This document shows, piece after piece, positions 1-9,793 of a DNA stretch of 64,000 nucleotides. The notes beneath the pieces were generated by a model that was not told the DNA's origin, ran no database searches, and saw nothing but the letters and a program-made list of their open reading frames with translations. This DNA is from Shewanella decolorationis S12 (lineage in GTDB: Bacteria; Pseudomonadota; Gammaproteobacteria; Enterobacterales; Shewanellaceae). Position 1 is the stretch's first letter; each line of letters begins with the position of its first letter. The translations under genes and the position numbers were made by a program. Location: positions 645,895 through 709,894 of the forward strand of contig NZ_AXZL01000076.1 in the NCBI RefSeq assembly GCF_000485795.1. The letters run 5' to 3'.

Positions 1-1785
1 CACAGCGGTGACTGTGGTGAGTTTACGATAAGCGCCGCTATCGGCGAGGGTTTGATAAACCTGCGCCACCATTAAGGGTGAGCCATTCACCGCGCCCAGT
101 AGCATAGACGGGTACTCGTTAAGTGGTTCTTCCCAACCCGATTTGGCCAGCGTGGTTGCCACCGCATCGACTCCAACGGCAATCCCGAGGTTGACCGTCG
201 GCACGTTCATCGATTTTTTCAGCGCCGTTAATAACGAGACCTGGCCGCTAAACTTCTTATCAAAGTTCTGCGGTGACCAGGTTTTGCCCTGTTCATTCTT
301 TAGGGTAATCGGCTGATCTTTGAGTGGCGATGCCAAGGTAAATTTACTATTCGGCGCCAAGGCGGTCGCATACACAAATGGCTTGATAAGCGAGCCTATG
401 GGCCTGCGGATCTCTACCGCGCGGTTATAGCCGTCAAAGCCCGGCGTCTTATCACCCACCATGGCCGCGATACCGCCAGTGTATTTGTCGGTGACCACCA
501 TACCTATCTGCAACGACTTATTGCCCTTATCTAAGCTCTTAAAGGTTTGAGTCACGGCGATTTCGGCGGCCTCCTGCGCCATAGGATCAAGAGTGGTGTA
601 AATCTTCACCCCAGATTGCTTTAATAATGCATCGCCGTAGCGCTCGTTAAGCTCTTGTTTAACCAAGGCATAAAACGCAGGTAATTTTTGATGCACAGGC
701 TTATTGGCATTACGCAAACCTAAGGGCGATTCCACTGCAACCTTATATTGCGCGGTAGTCAGCTCACCCGACTCCATCAATAACCGCAGCACTAAATCGC
801 GGCGCTCTAAGCTGCGCTCAGGGTAACGCCATGGGTTGTAGTAAGATGGCCCCTTAATCGCCGCTACTAAAAAGGCTTGTTGCGCCGTGGTTAACTCACC
901 GATGGGACGACCAAAATAGAATTGCGAAGCCAGCCCCATCCCATGCACGGCGCGGGATTTATCTTGCCCCATATACACTTCGTTAAGGTAAGCTTCGAGA
1001 ATTTCTTCCTTGCTGTAGCGAAAATCGATAATCACCGCCATTAAGGCTTCGCGAACTTTACGCAGCAATGAGCGCTCGCTCGAAAGGAAAAAGTTTTTCG
1101 CCAACTGCTGGGTCAGTGTCGAGCCGCCCTGTACGGTACGACCCGCGCTGATGTTCACAAAGGCGGCACGCAGAATAGCAAACGGATTCACCCCGTGGTG
1201 CTCGTAAAAACTGCGGTCTTCCACCAGCAATAGCGCCTGCACAATATGTTTGGGCATATCTTCGGTAGAGACAAAGAGCCTATCTTCGCCGTCACCGGTG
1301 ATCATGCGGTCGAGCAATACAGGTTCTAAATGGAAAACCGCCAACTGGCGCTTATCTTCCATGCGCGCAATAGAGCTGACGCCTTCACTATCGAAGGTGA
1401 TCATCACTCGCTGCTCAGGCTGATCACCTTCAGGATGCAAAAAGGGACGACGCCATAATTCGATTTTGGTGCTCGATGCAGAGAACTCACCTACCTCGCG
1501 GGGATTGGCGACTTTGCGATAACCAAGTAGCTTTAACTCGGCCATCAACTGCGGATGACTCACGGCAGCGCCTGGGTATAACGCCATGGAGCGGCTAAAT
1601 ACTTGTGCGGGTAAGTGCCATTTTTGCCCCTCAAACTTACGGGCGATAATTTGGTCGAGGTAAATACCGTAGAAGGTCACAACGGCGAGGCCGATTAAGG
1701 CGAGCTTCCAAGTGAGCGACCAAATGTGCCCAAACAGGCCACGGCTGCGCTGCGCTTTCGCTTTTTTTGTCGTCTTAGTTGTCAT
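1..1785 (-). CDS. mrcB: Penicillin-binding protein 1B (5' part, truncated by window edge)
   Basis: Bifunctional peptidoglycan glycosyltransferase/transpeptidase of the inner membrane. The reading frame starts at an ATG at 1785 and runs open for 595 codons to the window edge. It shows a basic N-terminus, one membrane anchor (about residues 20-40), a UB2H-like region, a family 51 glycosyltransferase domain with the EDRSFYEHHGV motif and GGSTLTQQLAKN motif, and the start of the transpeptidase domain with SLIKPF (nucleophile Ser of SxxK) and SMN. The C-terminal KTG region lies outside the window. It lies next to hrpB on the same strand, the arrangement found in E. coli. Identification is firm from motif order; the end is unseen. 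Confidence 0.93.
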   Translation of the reverse strand, partial: MTTKTTKKAKAQRSRGLFGHIWSLTWKLALIGLAVVTFYGIYLDQIIARKFEGQKWHLPAQVFSRSMALYPGAAVSHPQLMAELKLLGYRKVANPREVGEFSASSTKIELWRRPFLHPEGDQPEQRVMITFDSEGVSSIARMEDKRQLAVFHLEPVLLDRMITGDGEDRLFVSTEDMPKHIVQALLLVEDRSFYEHHGVNPFAILRAAFVNISAGRTVQGGSTLTQQLAKNFFLSSERSLLRKVREALMAVIIDFRYSKEEILEAYLNEVYMGQDKSRAVHGMGLASQFYFGRPIGELTTAQQAFLVAAIKGPSYYNPWRYPERSLERRDLVLRLLMESGELTTAQYKVAVESPLGLRNANKPVHQKLPAFYALVKQELNERYGDALLKQSGVKIYTTLDPMAQEAAEIAVTQTFKSLDKGNKSLQIGMVVTDKYTGGIAAMVGDKTPGFDGYNRAVEIRRPIGSLIKPFVYATALAPNSKFTLASPLKDQPITLKNEQGKTWSPQNFDKKFSGQVSLLTALKKSMNVPTVNLGIAVGVDAVATTLAKSGWEEPLNEYPSMLLGAVNGSPLMVAQVYQTLADSGAYRKLTTVTAV

Positions 1786-1862
1786 ATCTACTTCATCATT
1801 TATGCGTTAACGGCATCAGTCACAGGCACAACACAAGGTTGTAAATCAAAGCAGTCTAAAGG

Positions 1863-4370
1863 CTATGACTGAGATAAACCTAAGGTTTTCTTCTTGGTAA
1901 ATTTTGTGGGCTGGGTATTGGCAGGGTCGTCCGGCCACAGGTGTTTAGGATAACGCCCACGCATTTCTTTTTTCACGTCCATATAGGGCCCTTGCCAAAA
2001 ACTGGCGAGATCTGCCGTCAGAGCCAAGGGGCGCTGCGCCGGTGACAGCAGCTCCATCGTCACCTTCAGCTTACCTTGGGCTAATAGCGGGCTGTCAGCC
2101 ATACCAAAGGTTTCCTGCAAGCGAACCCGCAGTAAGGCGCGACCCGAGGTCTCATACACTATGGGCGCAAAGGTGCCCGTGGCTAAAGGCCATGAGGTCG
2201 GCAACAGTGCATCGAGCGCCTGCTGCTGCGACCAACTCAATTGATTCATCACTAAACTAAAGCAATCGAGTTTTTGTAATTGCGGCAGATTATTCACATT
2301 TTCGAGGTAAGGCGCCAGCCATGTTTCAAGGTTTGCCAGCAGCGTGGTGTCGCTCATATCCGGCCAATCGCCATTCGGATCTAACTCACGCGCTAACTTT
2401 AACCTCGCTTGAAACTGCGCTAAGTTATCGTGCCAATTGAGGATTTGTAACCCCTGCTGGCGAATGTAACTCAGCAATGCCGCCACAATTTGCGCTCGAT
2501 TGGGGTTAGCAATCGTCTCGGATTTCAGCAATATCTGCCCGACTTTCATTTGACGTTCAGCCACCGCGCGGCCTTTAGTTTCATCCCAGCCACATTGGTC
2601 ATGGCGCTCCACCAGCTCGGCCAATTCCTTATCGAACAGACTTGGCGATAATGGACTGGCGAGATAAATCCGCCCGGCATTCTTACCTTCGGTTTCTTGA
2701 AAATCCGCCACCACCAGCCAAGGCGTTTGCGCTAAAGCATCTTCGCCGCTAAGCACCACACCCGTTCCATTGGCCAATTGATAACCCTCAACGCCACGGG
2801 ATTTGGCAATCCGGTCGGGATAAGCCAGCGCCAACAGCAAACCAACATCCTGATGATGGGCATGGGAGGCGATGGCCACTAAATCGGCCTGAGAGAATTG
2901 CTTATCTAGCGCCAGCTTTTTAAGCCATTGTTTGGCCTGCTGCCCCGCACTGCCTTGGGTGGCAAAGTGCAGATAATTCATAATATCGGCGCCTTTGCGC
3001 GGTAATCCCCGCGCCTCTAAAATCCCCGCCAGTAAACAGGCTAAGGCAGCCAGTTGATGTTCATCGCGAAATTTGGCCACCAATAACATATGGGCAAGGC
3101 GCGGATGACACCCCAACTCATAGGCCACTTTGCCATGCAAAGTCAGCTTGTTTTGTGCATCGACCATACCTAAACGCTGAAGCAGTTGCCAAGCTAATGC
3201 CTCATTTACCGTCGGCGGCGCAGTCAATAACAGTAAGTCGCTGAAGGATTTCGCGCCCCAGTAGGCACAGTCATGGGCCATGGCGACTAAATCAGCTTGG
3301 CTGATTTCGGGCTCATCGGCCTTGAGCAGACGTTGATGCTCTTCTTGGCCCCATAATCGGATACACTCGCCCGCCGCCAAACGCCCCGCACGGCCAGCAC
3401 GCTGGGTAGCCGAGGCTTGGCTGATACGCTTAAGGCTTAAGCGCGTGACCCCAGTTTTAGGGTTAAAACTCGCTTGGCGTTTATAACCGCTGTCGATAAC
3501 TAGGCCAATACCCTCGATAGTCAGGCTCGACTCGGCCACGTTGGTGGAGAGCACAATTTTGCGCCTGCTGCTGTCGGCCTTTATCGCCCTATCCTGTTCC
3601 TGTGCCGATAGCTCGCCATAGAGTGGGCACACCGCCACTCGGCTGCTATCGAGGCGCTCTTCCAGATACTGCGCCACTCTAAGAATTTCAGCCTTACCCG
3701 GTAAAAACACCAGAATATCCTGCGGACCGTTATGACTTAGTGATGTTGCGGCATCGAGCACAACGCGGCTAAGATGGTCGAGCCAATGCTGCTGTCCGGC
3801 AACCGGGCGATAGCGAATGTCGACAGGGAAACTGCGCCCTTCACTCTGTAGCAGTGCGGCATCGGGCATCAACTCGGCTAATGTTAGGCCAGATAAGGTT
3901 GCCGACATGGCGAGGATTTTTAAGTCATCCCGCAGTGAGCTTTGCACTTCGAGAGCGAGGGCTAAACCAAGATCTGTGGTCAAATGCCGCTCGTGGTTCT
4001 CATCAAAAATGATCATCTCAATGCCTTTTAATTCAGGATCTTGCTGGATCATGCGAGTTAAAATCCCTTCGGTAACGATCTCAAGCCGAGTCTCACCACT
4101 CACCTTTGACTCGCCACGCACGCGATAACCTACCTCTTGCCCCACCGTCTGTTGCCGACAACTGGCGATAAATTGCGCCACACTGCGGGCGGCTACACGC
4201 CTAGGTTCCAGCATTAAAATCCGCCCAGAAATCTCAGGCCAATCCAGCATGGCTAAGGGCAATGCGGTCGATTTACCCGCGCCTGTGGGTGCCTCGAGGA
4301 TAACTTGCGCATGTTTCGCAAAGGCATCGCGCAGGGATGGCAATAAGGAATGAATGGGTAGATTGTTCAA
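1863..4370 (-). CDS. hrpB: ATP-dependent RNA helicase HrpB
   Basis: DEAH-type (DExH) superfamily 2 helicase, cytoplasmic, cellular role poorly known. Visible motifs: Walker A APTGAGKST, motif II DENH (followed by ERH), SAT motif III, and motif VI QRAGRAGR, then the HrpB C-terminal domain ending with RGRYPKHLWPDDP. The open frame extends upstream to a TTG at 4535 (890 codons), but the extra 55 residues do not look like the family. A TTG at 4370 gives an N-terminus (MNNLPIHSLLP) that aligns with the E. coli protein as I remember it and a length of 835, near the usual 810-830. Neither start has a good ribosome binding site, so the start is uncertain. It sits 77 bases upstream of mrcB. Confidence 0.9.
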   Translation of the reverse strand: MNNLPIHSLLPSLRDAFAKHAQVILEAPTGAGKSTALPLAMLDWPEISGRILMLEPRRVAARSVAQFIASCRQQTVGQEVGYRVRGESKVSGETRLEIVTEGILTRMIQQDPELKGIEMIIFDENHERHLTTDLGLALALEVQSSLRDDLKILAMSATLSGLTLAELMPDAALLQSEGRSFPVDIRYRPVAGQQHWLDHLSRVVLDAATSLSHNGPQDILVFLPGKAEILRVAQYLEERLDSSRVAVCPLYGELSAQEQDRAIKADSSRRKIVLSTNVAESSLTIEGIGLVIDSGYKRQASFNPKTGVTRLSLKRISQASATQRAGRAGRLAAGECIRLWGQEEHQRLLKADEPEISQADLVAMAHDCAYWGAKSFSDLLLLTAPPTVNEALAWQLLQRLGMVDAQNKLTLHGKVAYELGCHPRLAHMLLVAKFRDEHQLAALACLLAGILEARGLPRKGADIMNYLHFATQGSAGQQAKQWLKKLALDKQFSQADLVAIASHAHHQDVGLLLALAYPDRIAKSRGVEGYQLANGTGVVLSGEDALAQTPWLVVADFQETEGKNAGRIYLASPLSPSLFDKELAELVERHDQCGWDETKGRAVAERQMKVGQILLKSETIANPNRAQIVAALLSYIRQQGLQILNWHDNLAQFQARLKLARELDPNGDWPDMSDTTLLANLETWLAPYLENVNNLPQLQKLDCFSLVMNQLSWSQQQALDALLPTSWPLATGTFAPIVYETSGRALLRVRLQETFGMADSPLLAQGKLKVTMELLSPAQRPLALTADLASFWQGPYMDVKKEMRGRYPKHLWPDDPANTQPTKFTKKKTLGLSQS

Positions 4371-4545
4371 TGCAACAGTATCAACAGGGGAAAAATGATG
4401 GGGCAGTTTAACATAGGCCTTAGGCAGTGTCCCTCCCGCGGCCTTAGCTTTGATACGTGGCTGTTTTGTTTGGCATTGCCTTGCTAAAAATAGCATCGCC
4501 CCGACAGCAAGGCTCTCGGGGCGCCAATAGTACAAATAAGCCGAG

Positions 4546-6552
4546 TTAGAACTGATAGGTCAGCTTAGCCCAGAGATTACGCCCCGGCTCGTTGACCCTA
4601 AACATGGTCTCACTACCCGGCAGATCGTTACCCGTGCCCGCCTTACTCACATGTTCAGCGTAGGTTGCATCAAACAGGTTTTCGACACCAAAGATAAAGG
4701 ATAAATCCTTGCTGTATGACCAAGATGCATTCAGTGCCAGCGTACCAAAGCCGCTACTTGGGCCTAAATCTTGGCCCACGATGTTGCCATGGCCTAAGGT
4801 GTAACGGTCTTGCGCGGCCACCACACGCCACTGCGCCGCCATTGTCCAAGCTTGCCATTGATAGTTAACGGTTAATCTGGCCTCTAACGGTGATATTTGC
4901 CCAAGCGCGACCTTGTCCGTATCGTTTTCACCATGGGTATAACTCACCGTGAGTTGGCTCGACCACTGCTCATTAAGCGCATAGTCTAGGCTTGCTTCGC
5001 CACCGAATAAGCTGGCATCGATATTACGCGCTACTGTGGTATTGCTGGTCGAATCAATCAGAATATAGTCATTAATCTCACCATAGAAGAGTGAAACTGA
5101 AGCCTCCACAGGCCCCTGATAAATCCAGCCTATATCAAATTGATTGGTCGTTTCAGCTTTAAGATCAAAGGCTTTTTGTGCGGGATTATCGGCACTGGCC
5201 TTCATGATCTCCCAATAATCCGGCATGCGCTGCGCCGAGCCAAAGCCTGCATAATATTGGTGAGCATCGAGTTGATATTCATAACGCACATAACCGCTGT
5301 AGAGGGTATCCTCCCGCTCACCCTGCTGGGCGATTAACAATTCGCCATCCCAGCGATCGACCCTCAATCCAGCGTGCAAGCTACTATTGCCTAAACCTTG
5401 GTTATCAAAGCCATAGCGGGATTCGGCAAACAGCGCGTAGTTTTTATAGCGCATATCTTCCTTAAACGGCTTATTGAGTAAGTCGTCTAAACCAACATCG
5501 CCGGGCGCCATACTGCGGCCATCATGCGCGCTAGACATATAATCCAGCCCCAGTGTTAATTCGAGGGCATCGAGCGGGGTCAAATCAAACCAAAGATGAC
5601 CACCGTCGGTCATCCGGCGCACATTCGAGCCAGAATTCACCCCTTCATCAAATCGGTCCATTATATGGTCGTTTTTGTTACTAAAGGCCTGTAACTCGAC
5701 TGCGGTCAGCCAGCTCGACTCAAACTCATGTTGGATCAGTAACGCCGCATCACGGTTATCAATTTGGCGAGCCTTATTTAATCTGTCGGCATACTCTGCC
5801 TCACCGCTCGACTCTCCGTAGGTTAACTCCACCACAGTGCGCTCTGTTGGCGTCCAACCCAGGGCAAGATTGGCGTTTTGACGGTCATAACTGGATTGCA
5901 CCTTATTGCCATTGCCATCCTGATAATGATCACTACTCGATTGATTAATATCAAAATCTAGGTAGTAATTCTTATCGCCTGCATTCAACTCCACCATGGC
6001 ATCTCGTCTATCGAAACTGCCAGCCGTCGCACTGGCACGCCCTTCAAGATCCGCTTGATTAAAACGATGGCGGTTTTTCTCAAACAGAATTGTGCCCGCG
6101 GTGCCGACGGGGCCATATTTCACCGTCTGCGGGCCTTTAATTACCGTTATCTGATCGTAGGTTTCGGGATAAATATAATTGGTGGGCGGATCCATACGTC
6201 CACCGCAGGCGCCATACACATGCTGACCATCATCGACTATGTTTAGACGCGAACCGCCCAGCCCCCTAAACATAGGATCGCCACCTGAGCCGCCTTTGCG
6301 CGTGATGTTAAATCCGGGGATCGAACGTAAAAATCCCGAACCATCATAGGCAGGCAATGGCAAACGGTTCTGTTTAGGATCGCTCACTAAGTGTACGGGT
6401 TGACGCATTACATCGGCGGTAACTAGCAGATAATCTTTACATTTTTGGTTTTCACCACAATCGGCCGCCTCAGCAGACCAAGCCAGTTGAGGCGCAGCAG
6501 TGCCCAAAACACCCGCTAAAATAACGGCTAATTTGATAGGTTGATACAGCAT
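4546..6552 (-). CDS. nosA: TonB-dependent copper receptor, OprC/NosA family
   Basis: Outer-membrane 22-stranded barrel with plug domain, for energised copper uptake via TonB. There is a signal peptide (hydrophobic residues 8-20, cleavage near AWSA at 26-27), a plug domain (about 60-170) with the family signature RMDPPTNYIYPE and the KGPQTVKYGP motif, and a C-terminal strand ending in aromatic Phe (TYQF). Cys116/Met120 and His296/Met298 match the spacing of the copper ligands I recall for Pseudomonas OprC (C143, M147, H323, M325: the same 180-residue offset). The start ATG has an AGGGGA ribosome binding site. It is followed closely by hrpB, which is functionally unrelated. The family call is strong; copper specificity is inferred from the conserved ligands. 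Confidence 0.9.
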   Translation of the reverse strand: MLYQPIKLAVILAGVLGTAAPQLAWSAEAADCGENQKCKDYLLVTADVMRQPVHLVSDPKQNRLPLPAYDGSGFLRSIPGFNITRKGGSGGDPMFRGLGGSRLNIVDDGQHVYGACGGRMDPPTNYIYPETYDQITVIKGPQTVKYGPVGTAGTILFEKNRHRFNQADLEGRASATAGSFDRRDAMVELNAGDKNYYLDFDINQSSSDHYQDGNGNKVQSSYDRQNANLALGWTPTERTVVELTYGESSGEAEYADRLNKARQIDNRDAALLIQHEFESSWLTAVELQAFSNKNDHIMDRFDEGVNSGSNVRRMTDGGHLWFDLTPLDALELTLGLDYMSSAHDGRSMAPGDVGLDDLLNKPFKEDMRYKNYALFAESRYGFDNQGLGNSSLHAGLRVDRWDGELLIAQQGEREDTLYSGYVRYEYQLDAHQYYAGFGSAQRMPDYWEIMKASADNPAQKAFDLKAETTNQFDIGWIYQGPVEASVSLFYGEINDYILIDSTSNTTVARNIDASLFGGEASLDYALNEQWSSQLTVSYTHGENDTDKVALGQISPLEARLTVNYQWQAWTMAAQWRVVAAQDRYTLGHGNIVGQDLGPSSGFGTLALNASWSYSKDLSFIFGVENLFDATYAEHVSKAGTGNDLPGSETMFRVNEPGRNLWAKLTYQF

Positions 6553-6745
6553 GACATTCCCCTACATATTGTTTTTAATGATTTTTGTGGGGGTATTGTT
6601 GTTACTGGCGAAGGAAGCGCAATCAAAACTCGGCTGGGCGCGACAATCTGTCGCAGCCCAAATTGCGGCGGGTCACAATCGGATTAATATTGATAAATTA
6701 ATCACTTACATTTTAAGAATTGCAAATAATGAAAAACATCCACAC

Positions 6746-8932
6746 TTAAACAAGCCAAGGATCCGCTAATCCCGAGGTTAATGATAGGAGTGGTGCAGGT
6801 TTGTTGATGGCATAACCTTGGGCATAGTCCACGCCTAAGCTTTTTAATTTCAAACCAATTTCTGCCGATTCGACAAACTCCGCCACGACATCGAACCCCA
6901 TATCTTGTCCGAGCTGACAAATGGCTTTAATAATGGCTTGGTCGGCCTCATCCTCACACAGGTTAATCACAAACTGGCCGTCGATTTTGACATAGTCCAC
7001 GTTTAAGCGTTTAAGATAGGCAAAGCTTGAGAATCCCGCCCCAAAGTCATCCAGCGCGAGTTGGCAGTTTAATGGCCTCAGCACTTCAATCAATTTAGTA
7101 GCTTGATCTAATTGGCTAACCGCGGCGGTTTCGGTAATTTCGATGCAAAGTTTATCCACCAGCTCAGGTTCGGTCATCAGCCGCATTTCAAGCCAATTCA
7201 TAAACTCGCTGTCCCCCAATGAGGTCGCCGATAGATTAACCGACACAAGCCCCAGTTGCTGCCATGTTGCTAAATGGCTACTTCCCCATTTAAGTAGATT
7301 ATCAATTACCCACAGGTCCACCTTTGCCGCTAAGTTATAACGCTCGGCAGCTGGCAAAAAAATCGCAGGTGAAACAATAGTGCCATTGGGTTGCACCATG
7401 CGCAGTAACACCTCTAGATGTAACCCAGACTGCTGTTTATTTAATGGTGCAATACTTTGAAAATAAAGCTCAAATTGATTGAGTGCAAGCGCACTAACAA
7501 TATCGACTGATGCCATCATCTCGGTATAGAGACGAGTCATTTTAGGATCTTTAGCACTATATAAATGCCAACCATTACGCCCTTTATCCTTCGCGAGGCG
7601 ACAAGCGGCATCGGCATGACTCATCACTGTATAAATATCTGAGGCTGACTTATCGAGTTTAGCGATTCCCATACTCACGCTGACATTATGACAACGGTTT
7701 TCCCAAATAAACTCATGGGTCGCTAACTGAGTGCAGATCCGTTTAGCGATATGCTGCGCCGAATCCACATTGCAATAATGCATTAAAATCCCAAACTCAT
7801 CACCGCCGAGACGGGCAACAATATCGCCCTTACGTACCAGTTGTTTAAGACGTAATGCCAACTGGCACAATAGCTTATCACCCGCTTGATGGCCGCTTAT
7901 ATTGTTAATCACCTGGAATTGATCGACATCGATAAAGGCAACACAGGTGGGCATATCGTCCTTGGCGTGCAACAGATTTTCGAGCAATGCCTCAAAATGC
8001 AGCCGATTGGGTAACCCCGTAAGGGCGTCATAATTAGCATGGAAAGACAGTTCATCGGCCAGGCGATATTTTTCGCTGACATCCTCCGCGATCATCACTA
8101 AGGTGTCTTTATCGCCGTGAATTTGGCTAAAACTGAGCCTCAACCAAACTAATTGATGGAGCGATTTCAATGGTAACTCGCACCAGGCTTGCCCTAATAC
8201 GCCCTCACGCACCATATGCAGTGTATCGGTTAACATGGCATGTTCTTCTTCACGCACCATATCGAATAAATCATAACCATGTTGTGCTGGAAGGGTTTGC
8301 AACGCCACTTTATTGAGCATGGTCAGTTGATTCTGTTTATCGAGTAAGGCGCAGGCTAAGGGCAGTTGATTAAAGACTTCACGGTATTTATTTTCACTCG
8401 CTAACATATCGTGGGCGATGCGCGTTAACTCCATAGCAGAGCCAATCATCACAGCTGCATGTTGAAACTCTTGAATAAACGCCTCACTCCATTCACAACA
8501 CTCAGAGCAATTGACGGCACCAAGGGCAATACGGGTTTCGCCAAACACCACTGGAGGTAACACGAGTAAACTTTTAACATCCCAATCCCTTAATAACGCT
8601 CGCTCCGCCTGAGCCTCCGGCGGCAATGTATTCACATCGGAAAGATTCAACAGCTTTGGATTTCTAACCAGAGATCGAAAAAATGGCATACGCGCAAGCG
8701 GCCAAACACGCGTTTGCTGGCCTTGACTAAATTGCGGTTTTAAGTAGAGATTACGGGTACGCAGATGATCCAGGGATAAGCTCCCCGTCAGAACAAACAC
8801 ACCGTCGCAGTGAAGTTGAAGCGTAATCGCCTCTAATGCTCGGTCAACATTTTGCTCTAGGGTTTCTAGTGGCGTTTCACTAAAAATCGTCACTAATGCC
8901 TGTTGAAGGGGATTTGCTAAACCATCTGACAT
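6746..8932 (-). CDS. GAF-PAS-GGDEF-EAL cyclic-di-GMP signalling protein
   Basis: Predicted cytoplasmic c-di-GMP synthesis/degradation protein of 728 residues without a membrane segment. Domains in order: GAF-like sensor (about 20-165), PAS (about 180-290), diguanylate cyclase with intact GGDEF at 376-380 and an inhibitory-site RKGD at 367-370, and an EAL domain with EVL at 507-509, an EIT/ET pair near 598-601 and DDFG at 628-631. Both catalytic signatures look intact, so either activity is possible; the dominant one cannot be told from sequence. It is a single gene with about 190 bases on its 3' side before the copper receptor gene. The ribosome binding site AAGGAAA lies somewhat far upstream of the ATG. 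Confidence 0.88.
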   Translation of the reverse strand: MSDGLANPLQQALVTIFSETPLETLEQNVDRALEAITLQLHCDGVFVLTGSLSLDHLRTRNLYLKPQFSQGQQTRVWPLARMPFFRSLVRNPKLLNLSDVNTLPPEAQAERALLRDWDVKSLLVLPPVVFGETRIALGAVNCSECCEWSEAFIQEFQHAAVMIGSAMELTRIAHDMLASENKYREVFNQLPLACALLDKQNQLTMLNKVALQTLPAQHGYDLFDMVREEEHAMLTDTLHMVREGVLGQAWCELPLKSLHQLVWLRLSFSQIHGDKDTLVMIAEDVSEKYRLADELSFHANYDALTGLPNRLHFEALLENLLHAKDDMPTCVAFIDVDQFQVINNISGHQAGDKLLCQLALRLKQLVRKGDIVARLGGDEFGILMHYCNVDSAQHIAKRICTQLATHEFIWENRCHNVSVSMGIAKLDKSASDIYTVMSHADAACRLAKDKGRNGWHLYSAKDPKMTRLYTEMMASVDIVSALALNQFELYFQSIAPLNKQQSGLHLEVLLRMVQPNGTIVSPAIFLPAAERYNLAAKVDLWVIDNLLKWGSSHLATWQQLGLVSVNLSATSLGDSEFMNWLEMRLMTEPELVDKLCIEITETAAVSQLDQATKLIEVLRPLNCQLALDDFGAGFSSFAYLKRLNVDYVKIDGQFVINLCEDEADQAIIKAICQLGQDMGFDVVAEFVESAEIGLKLKSLGVDYAQGYAINKPAPLLSLTSGLADPWLV

Positions 8933-9103
8933 GAAAAAAGATTTCCTTACCTACAATTCCATTTAAGGTAGTATTTCTCCACTTCCAGCGGAGAAACTCA
9001 CGTAATCGAAAGCCTATAGCCAACCACCCCAGTAGTACTTTCTGCATTACCAAACAAAAGCATAGCTTATGTTTGGCATTTGAGCAGGCGAAGGAGATAA
9101 AGA

Positions 9104-9676
9104 GTGTTACAACGTCTGTTTCTTGGATTTGCTCCCACCAGCATACAAAGGCAACAACTGCTACTGTTGCAACAAAGCTTGGCATTACAGATAGCGCCGA
9201 ATGCCAAACCTGTGACTCGCACTAATTTGCACTTAACCCTCGCCTTTTTAGGGCTAGCCAATCCGACTCAAGTTGCACTGTTGCTCGACGGCGTCGATAA
9301 GCTAGCTAAACCCCAATTTAGCGTCACCTTGGATAGTATCGCCATATGGCCTAAAGCGCAGGTTTGTTGTTTAAAGGGCGATAACATCAGTCCTGAGTTA
9401 GCCCTCTTGGCATCTCAAGCACAGGATTTAGCCCAGCAATTACAGTTGCATCGGAGTGAGCATCCATTTCGGCCCCATATCAGCTTATTTAGAAAGGCAA
9501 AGCCGTCAGGCATCTTGGTCAGTGAGCTAACGCTTAAGGAGCTGGTACAGCAGAAAGTCATCCAAGCTTCGATGCTTGAACTCACGCTCGTCCCCGAGCA
9601 GCTGCATTTGTATCTTTCCGCCAGTGGTAATCACGGGGTGGAGTATCAAATCTTACATTCTTGGCCGCTCGCATAA
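9104..9676 (+). CDS. thpR: RNA 2',3'-cyclic phosphodiesterase (LigT/ThpR family)
   Basis: Small 2H phosphoesterase of 190 residues that opens 2',3'-cyclic phosphate ends of RNA. The two catalytic motifs are present: HLTL at 43-46 and HISL at 125-128, the second preceded by FRP as in the family. The start codon is GTG with a good AAGGAG site 7 bases upstream. It is a lone plus-strand gene between two minus-strand genes, so probably monocistronic. The family assignment is firm; the physiological substrate in bacteria is not settled. Confidence 0.88.
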   Translation: MLQRLFLGFAPTSIQRQQLLLLQQSLALQIAPNAKPVTRTNLHLTLAFLGLANPTQVALLLDGVDKLAKPQFSVTLDSIAIWPKAQVCCLKGDNISPELALLASQAQDLAQQLQLHRSEHPFRPHISLFRKAKPSGILVSELTLKELVQQKVIQASMLELTLVPEQLHLYLSASGNHGVEYQILHSWPLA

Positions 9677-9743
9677 GCCTAATCCGCTCACGCGAATAAA
9701 CATTGCACCAGAAGCAATCCGTAAAAATAATCTGTAAAAACAA

Positions 9744-9768
9744 TCAGCCCGAGCATGGCTCGGGCTGA
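9744..9768 (-). terminator. Rho-independent terminator of the Sel1-repeat gene
   Basis: A perfect 11-bp stem (9744-9754 with 9758-9768) closes a 3-base loop. Read on the minus strand it is followed by a T-rich tract (TTGTTTTT). It lies 26 bases past the stop codon of the minus-strand gene that ends at 9794; the plus-strand side has no T tract, so it serves the minus strand mainly. Confidence 0.75.
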
Positions 9769-9793
9769 TAGGAAGGTGAGAACGCCGACGGAG

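Noticed and set aside
6691-6704. AT-rich palindrome ahead of the copper receptor as a Fur or metal-regulator box
   Set aside because: It lacks the 7-1-7 layout and lies about 140 bases from the start in very AT-rich DNA, where such matches are frequent by chance.
6551-6769. Plus-strand frame of 72 codons in the gap beside the copper receptor
   Set aside because: It overlaps the receptor's ribosome binding site and the GGDEF-EAL gene end, and has no ribosome binding site of its own.
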